Both the position numbers and the translations under genes were made by a program. From CAZTZL01 sp964617625 (GTDB lineage Bacteria > Zhuqueibacterota > QNDG01 > DSAB01), in NCBI GenBank assembly GCA_964617625.1, contig CAZTZL010000021.1, positions 1 through 42,502 on the forward strand: DNA of 42,502 bases. The letters run 5' to 3'. A model generated the notes under the pieces. The model did not search any database and had not been told where the DNA came from. It was given only the letters and a program-made list of their open reading frames with translations. Positions 39,093-42,502 of the stretch are shown here, in pieces. Position 1 is the first letter of the stretch. The number at the start of each line of letters is the position of its first letter.

Positions 39093-40451
39093 GTGGATCA
39101 TAAAAAATTCAAACTCGGCATCGGAGAAAAAATCGGATACGCACTGGGCGACACGGCCGCGAATATCGCATGGCGCTCTCTGACAACATTTTTGCTTGTT
39201 TTTTACGTGGACGTATTTGGAATCTCCGCGGCAGCCGCAGGTGTTTTACTTTTAATTACCCGATTTTCTGACGGCATCACCGACATTATCATGGGAATGA
39301 TTACCGACCGGACCAATACGAAACACGGGAAATTCCGCCCCTGGATTTTGTGGTCCACGGTTCCTTTCGGTGTGCTGATGGCGCTCACATTCACGACACC
39401 CAACTTCGGCCCAACCGGAAAACTGATTTGGGCCTACACAACTTATATATTACTGACTTTGGCCTACACTGCCAACAATGTCCCCTACTCCGCCCTCATG
39501 GGCGTCATGACTCCGGATCACAAGGAACGCACCAGTTTATCGTCCTACCGTTTTGCCGGAGCCTATTTCGGAGGCATTATCACTCAGGGATTTTTGATTT
39601 ATCTGGTGGCTTTCCTCGGAAAAGGAAACAGAAATCTGGGATACCAGCACTCGATGTACTTGTTTGCTGTATTATTGATCATCTTTCTTTTGATCACTTA
39701 CTTCTCGACAAAAGAACGTGTCATCCCCGACAAATCAAAAACTTCGAATATTTCAGGTGATATTAAGGATCTGATAAAGAACAAACCGTGGGTCATGTTG
39801 TTACTTGTCGGATTCTTTTTTGTGATATATAATTCCATTAAACAGGGCGTGACTGTTTTCTATTTCCACCGCTATTTAAGCCAGGAAACCCTGGCTGCTT
39901 CCTATATGGTCGCACTACTGATTGTTTCCATGATTGCGGCGCTGGTTACGACACCGCTTGCCAATCTGTTTGGAAAGAAGAATCTTTTTGTTTATGTGAT
40001 GATTTTTTCGGGCATTGCCAATGCACTTTTATTCCTGGCCGGAAGTCGCGATAAAACAATGGTTTTCATTCTCGGTACATTATCCGAATTTGGTGCCGGC
40101 ATCATGCCTGTCCTCTTCTTTGCCATGCTGGGTGATGCGGCCGATTATTCCGAGTGGAAAAATGACCGCAGGGCAACCGGTTTGATCTACTCGGCCGGAA
40201 CATTTGCCATGAAGTTCGGAGGCGGCGTCGCCGGTGCGGTCATCGGCTTTGTCCTCTCTTTTTATGGCTACAATGGCATGGATGAATCAACCATCGCCGG
40301 TGCCGTCCCCGGAATTAAACTTCTGATGAGTGTCATTCCCGTGATTTTTATAGGAGTTGCCGTTGCAATCATGATTTTCTTTCCGTTGACACAGGCAAAA
40401 ATGGAGCAAATTCAAGACGAATTAACCGAGAGGAGATCCCGGGCCAATTAG
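39093..40451 (+). CDS. GPH-family sugar:cation symporter (MelB/XynB-like)
   Basis: A 452-residue transporter with twelve predicted spans. GPH signatures are GYALGDTAANIAWRSLTTFL, the acidic loop DGITDIIMGMITDRTNTKHG followed by KFRPWI, NNVPYSALMGVMTPDHKERT, and AMLGDAADYSEWKNDRRATG with the conserved Asp and Glu. It resembles MelB/YicJ/XynB-type carriers that import pentosides or hexuronides with Na+ or H+. With GH51, GH8 and GH115 nearby, xylo- or glucurono-oligosaccharides are the probable cargo (inference). The start is a GTG at 39093 with AAAGGAG 7 bp upstream; an in-frame ATG at 39060 has no ribosome site. Confidence 0.9.
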   Translation: MDHKKFKLGIGEKIGYALGDTAANIAWRSLTTFLLVFYVDVFGISAAAAGVLLLITRFSDGITDIIMGMITDRTNTKHGKFRPWILWSTVPFGVLMALTFTTPNFGPTGKLIWAYTTYILLTLAYTANNVPYSALMGVMTPDHKERTSLSSYRFAGAYFGGIITQGFLIYLVAFLGKGNRNLGYQHSMYLFAVLLIIFLLITYFSTKERVIPDKSKTSNISGDIKDLIKNKPWVMLLLVGFFFVIYNSIKQGVTVFYFHRYLSQETLAASYMVALLIVSMIAALVTTPLANLFGKKNLFVYVMIFSGIANALLFLAGSRDKTMVFILGTLSEFGAGIMPVLFFAMLGDAADYSEWKNDRRATGLIYSAGTFAMKFGGGVAGAVIGFVLSFYGYNGMDESTIAGAVPGIKLLMSVIPVIFIGVAVAIMIFFPLTQAKMEQIQDELTERRSRAN

Positions 40452-40537
40452 TATTCTGGAATAAAATTTTCAATAGAGGTAATCAGATATTTTAAAATTG
40501 AACTATCGAAATAGCAAGATAGAGAAAGGAATCTGCC

Positions 40538-42217
40538 ATGAAAAAGTTAATTGTGGTATTGCTGTCGATTTCGATATTGATTATGATCCTCGGATGCGGA
40601 CTTAATCAAGAGGAAAAACAGTTGAAAGAATTTATCAGCAGTTATGTCGAGAAGGTCAAACCCGTTGAAAAAGAAGCCAACCTGGCTTACTGGAATGCTT
40701 CCATCTCGGGAAAATCGGAGGATTATGACCGATCGAGTGAACTTCAAATAAAACTGAATGAAATTTATAGCAACAAAGAAGATTTCGAATATCTGAAATC
40801 AGCAAAAGCGTCAGGCAAAATCAAAGATCCTATGCTGGCAAGACAATTGAACGTTCTGTACAACGACTACCTGCAAAATCAAATGGAACCTGCCCTGATG
40901 AAGCAAATCGTCGAGCTCAGCACAAAAATCGAAAAACAGTTCAGCACGTTCAGGCCGGAGATTGACGGAAAAAAAGTAACCACAAACGCAGTCAATGCCA
41001 TCCTGAAAACGGAAATGGATTCCAAAAAAAGAAAGAACGCCTGGCTCGCCAGCAAAGCCGTCGGGCCGGTCGTGGCGGACGATGTCATACGTCTGGCCAA
41101 ACTGCGGAATCAGGCGGCACAGCAGTTAGGGTTTGACAGTTACCACACGCTCATCCTGAGTACAACGGAGATAGACGTAAAAGAACTCAACCGGATCATG
41201 GATGAATTGTACGGCCTCACCTACCAGCCTTTTAAAACAATCAAACATGAAATCGACAGTCTGTTAGCTCAAAAATACGATATCCCCGTATCGGAAATCA
41301 AGCCGTGGCACTATCACGATCCCTTTTTTCAGGAAGTACCTCTGATTTATCAATTGGATCTGGATGCGTATTATAAAGATAAAGATGTCAAAGCACTCGC
41401 TGCGCTCTATTATAACGGCATTGGCCTGCCTGTGGAGTCCATTCTAAAAAAGAGCGATCTCTACGAACGTGAGGGTAAAAATCCGCACGGATTCTGCACG
41501 GATATCGACAGAGAAGGCGATATCCGGATTCTGTGTAATCTGAAGAACGATGAACAGTGGATGGATACCATGCTGCATGAGTTAGGTCACGGACTTTATG
41601 AAAAACACTTCGATTCCAAGCTCCCCTTCGTTCTGCGAAGACCTGCCCATTCATTCACAACCGAAGCTGTGGCCATGTTCTTCGGACGTCTGAGCCGGAA
41701 CCCGGACTGGATGAAAATAATGCTTGGACTGTCCGAAGAAGAACAGGCGAAAATTGAAGAAACCGCCACAAAATATACGCGGTTGCGGCAAATTATTTTC
41801 GCAAGATGGGTCATGGTCATGTACAATTTTGAAAGGGAATTCTATGCCAATCCGGATCAGGATTTAAATGCACTCTGGTGGCAGTTGGTTGAAAAATATC
41901 AGCTCATAGAAAAGCCGAAAAAGCGCGACGAACCGGACTGGGCATCGAAAATCCACATTGCCCTGTACCCCTGTTACTATCACAACTATCTTTTAGGTGA
42001 AATGCTGGCCTCGCAGTTTCACCATTATCTCGTGCAAAATGTCTTGAAACCTGAATCGAATCAAAATCCAAGTTTCGCCAACCAGCCTGAAATTGGTCAA
42101 TATTTCAAACAAAAGGTTTTCAAGCCCGGCGACAAATATCAATGGAACAAAATGATCCGGCAGGCTACCGGCGAACCGTTGAATCCGGAGTATTTTGTCG
42201 AACAATTTGTTTATTAA
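40538..42217 (+). CDS. M2-like zinc peptidase lipoprotein
   Basis: A 559-residue lipoprotein (lipobox ILGC, Cys20). The helical metallopeptidase domain has HELGH at residues 347-351 in TMLHELGHGLYEKH, a probable third ligand in the downstream helix SFTTEAVAMFFGRL, and family segments AYWNASISGKSEDYDRSSEL, RNQAAQQLGFDSYHTLILST and NPHGFCTDIDREGDIRILCN. These match M2 (angiotensin-converting-enzyme-like) peptidases of bacteria. It should release dipeptides or short peptides at the periplasmic membrane face. The ATG follows AAAGGAAT. It is the third HExxH peptidase of a third family within 7 kb. Confidence 0.88.
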   Translation: MKKLIVVLLSISILIMILGCGLNQEEKQLKEFISSYVEKVKPVEKEANLAYWNASISGKSEDYDRSSELQIKLNEIYSNKEDFEYLKSAKASGKIKDPMLARQLNVLYNDYLQNQMEPALMKQIVELSTKIEKQFSTFRPEIDGKKVTTNAVNAILKTEMDSKKRKNAWLASKAVGPVVADDVIRLAKLRNQAAQQLGFDSYHTLILSTTEIDVKELNRIMDELYGLTYQPFKTIKHEIDSLLAQKYDIPVSEIKPWHYHDPFFQEVPLIYQLDLDAYYKDKDVKALAALYYNGIGLPVESILKKSDLYEREGKNPHGFCTDIDREGDIRILCNLKNDEQWMDTMLHELGHGLYEKHFDSKLPFVLRRPAHSFTTEAVAMFFGRLSRNPDWMKIMLGLSEEEQAKIEETATKYTRLRQIIFARWVMVMYNFEREFYANPDQDLNALWWQLVEKYQLIEKPKKRDEPDWASKIHIALYPCYYHNYLLGEMLASQFHHYLVQNVLKPESNQNPSFANQPEIGQYFKQKVFKPGDKYQWNKMIRQATGEPLNPEYFVEQFVY

Positions 42218-42332
42218 AATTCTGAAAAAAACAAGTAAAGGCTTGATTTTATCTCATGAATTGTGTAATATTAATCACTTAAGATACGATAAAAACATTA
42301 ACATCATTCAAAAATACAACTAGGAGGAAGAA

Positions 42333-42502
42333 ATGGTCAAAAATAAGTCCATCATTCTTACCCTGATCGTGATTTTATTTGCTGCTTTTTATCTCACAAA
42401 TTGCGACAACGACAACAGCACAGAATCCAAAAAGGGCGGCGGCACGACTCCCACACCATCTGAAATGCAGGATCTGCTGGGGAAATGGGAAGTCACCAAT
42501 AT
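42333..42502 (+). CDS. lipoprotein, truncated by window end
   Basis: Only the first 56 residues are in view. A lipoprotein signal (IILTLIVILFAAFYLTNC, Cys24) is followed by a polar linker (DNDNSTESKKGGGTTPTPSE) and the start of a folded part, MQDLLGKWEVTN, which recalls lipocalin-like domains. TAGGAGGAAG before the ATG is a strong ribosome site. Function is unknown; the downstream part is needed. Confidence 0.75.
   Translation, partial: MVKNKSIILTLIVILFAAFYLTNCDNDNSTESKKGGGTTPTPSEMQDLLGKWEVTN

Noticed and set aside
1..42502. CRISPR array, tRNA or rRNA genes
   Set aside because: No regularly spaced repeats of CRISPR type, no cloverleaf with GGTTCRA-type T arm and no rRNA core sequence were recognised by eye; a tRNAscan or Infernal run would be decisive.

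Overview
The window looks like part of a metagenome scaffold from an uncultured member of the FCB group (Bacteroidota/Ignavibacteria/Calditrichota/KSB1-like). The reasons are two secreted proteins with type IX secretion C-terminal domains carrying the NYPNPFNP motif, a Gld-type ABC module, and a glycan-degradation locus. Placement to phylum is inference. Three runs of exactly 100 N (1292-1391, 18643-18742, 27872-27971) are scaffold joins, and each damages one gene or gene pair.

Layout: 1-804 holds an AT-rich toxin-antitoxin pair bounded like an integron cassette. 1007-5405 (minus) is a DUF4340/GldG-like/GldF-like/GldA-like ABC module. 5603-7334 (minus) is a two-component system. 7808-10447 (plus) is a B12-binding radical SAM protein followed by a nitronate monooxygenase-like enzyme. 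10561-15026 (minus) holds a T9SS-exported protein and an unusual overlapping three-gene unit: small membrane protein, phosphodiesterase-TPR protein and sulfotransferase. 15240-16165 carries two small hypothetical genes.

16539-24916 (plus) is a complete phosphate-starvation locus: phoB-phoR, porin-pstS, pstC-pstA-pstB-phoU. Each of its three transcription starts is preceded by 7-bp repeats at an 11-bp period that resemble PhoB boxes. The two pst transcripts end in near-identical terminators.

25487-34259 (plus) is a glucurono-arabinoxylan locus: GH51 arabinofuranosidase, SASA-type acetylesterase with a T9SS tail, GH8 exo-oligoxylanase and GH115 alpha-glucuronidase. A methyltransferase and a hemolysin III homologue are interspersed. 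A GPH-type sugar:cation symporter at 39093-40451 probably imports the products. Three HExxH peptidases of different families (DUF4932-like, M3, M2-like) and a truncated lipoprotein gene complete the right end.

The most striking structure is an integrase-less integron cassette array at 34614-36674, between GH115 and the M3 peptidase. It has two cassettes (cupin; DUF4932-like lipoprotein), each with an attC site. Cassette starts and attC starts are complementary over 9-10 bp, and both attC stems show the extrahelical G. The toxin-antitoxin pair at the left edge shows the same boundary logic with a weaker attC. No tRNA, rRNA, CRISPR array, integrase or transposase gene was seen.
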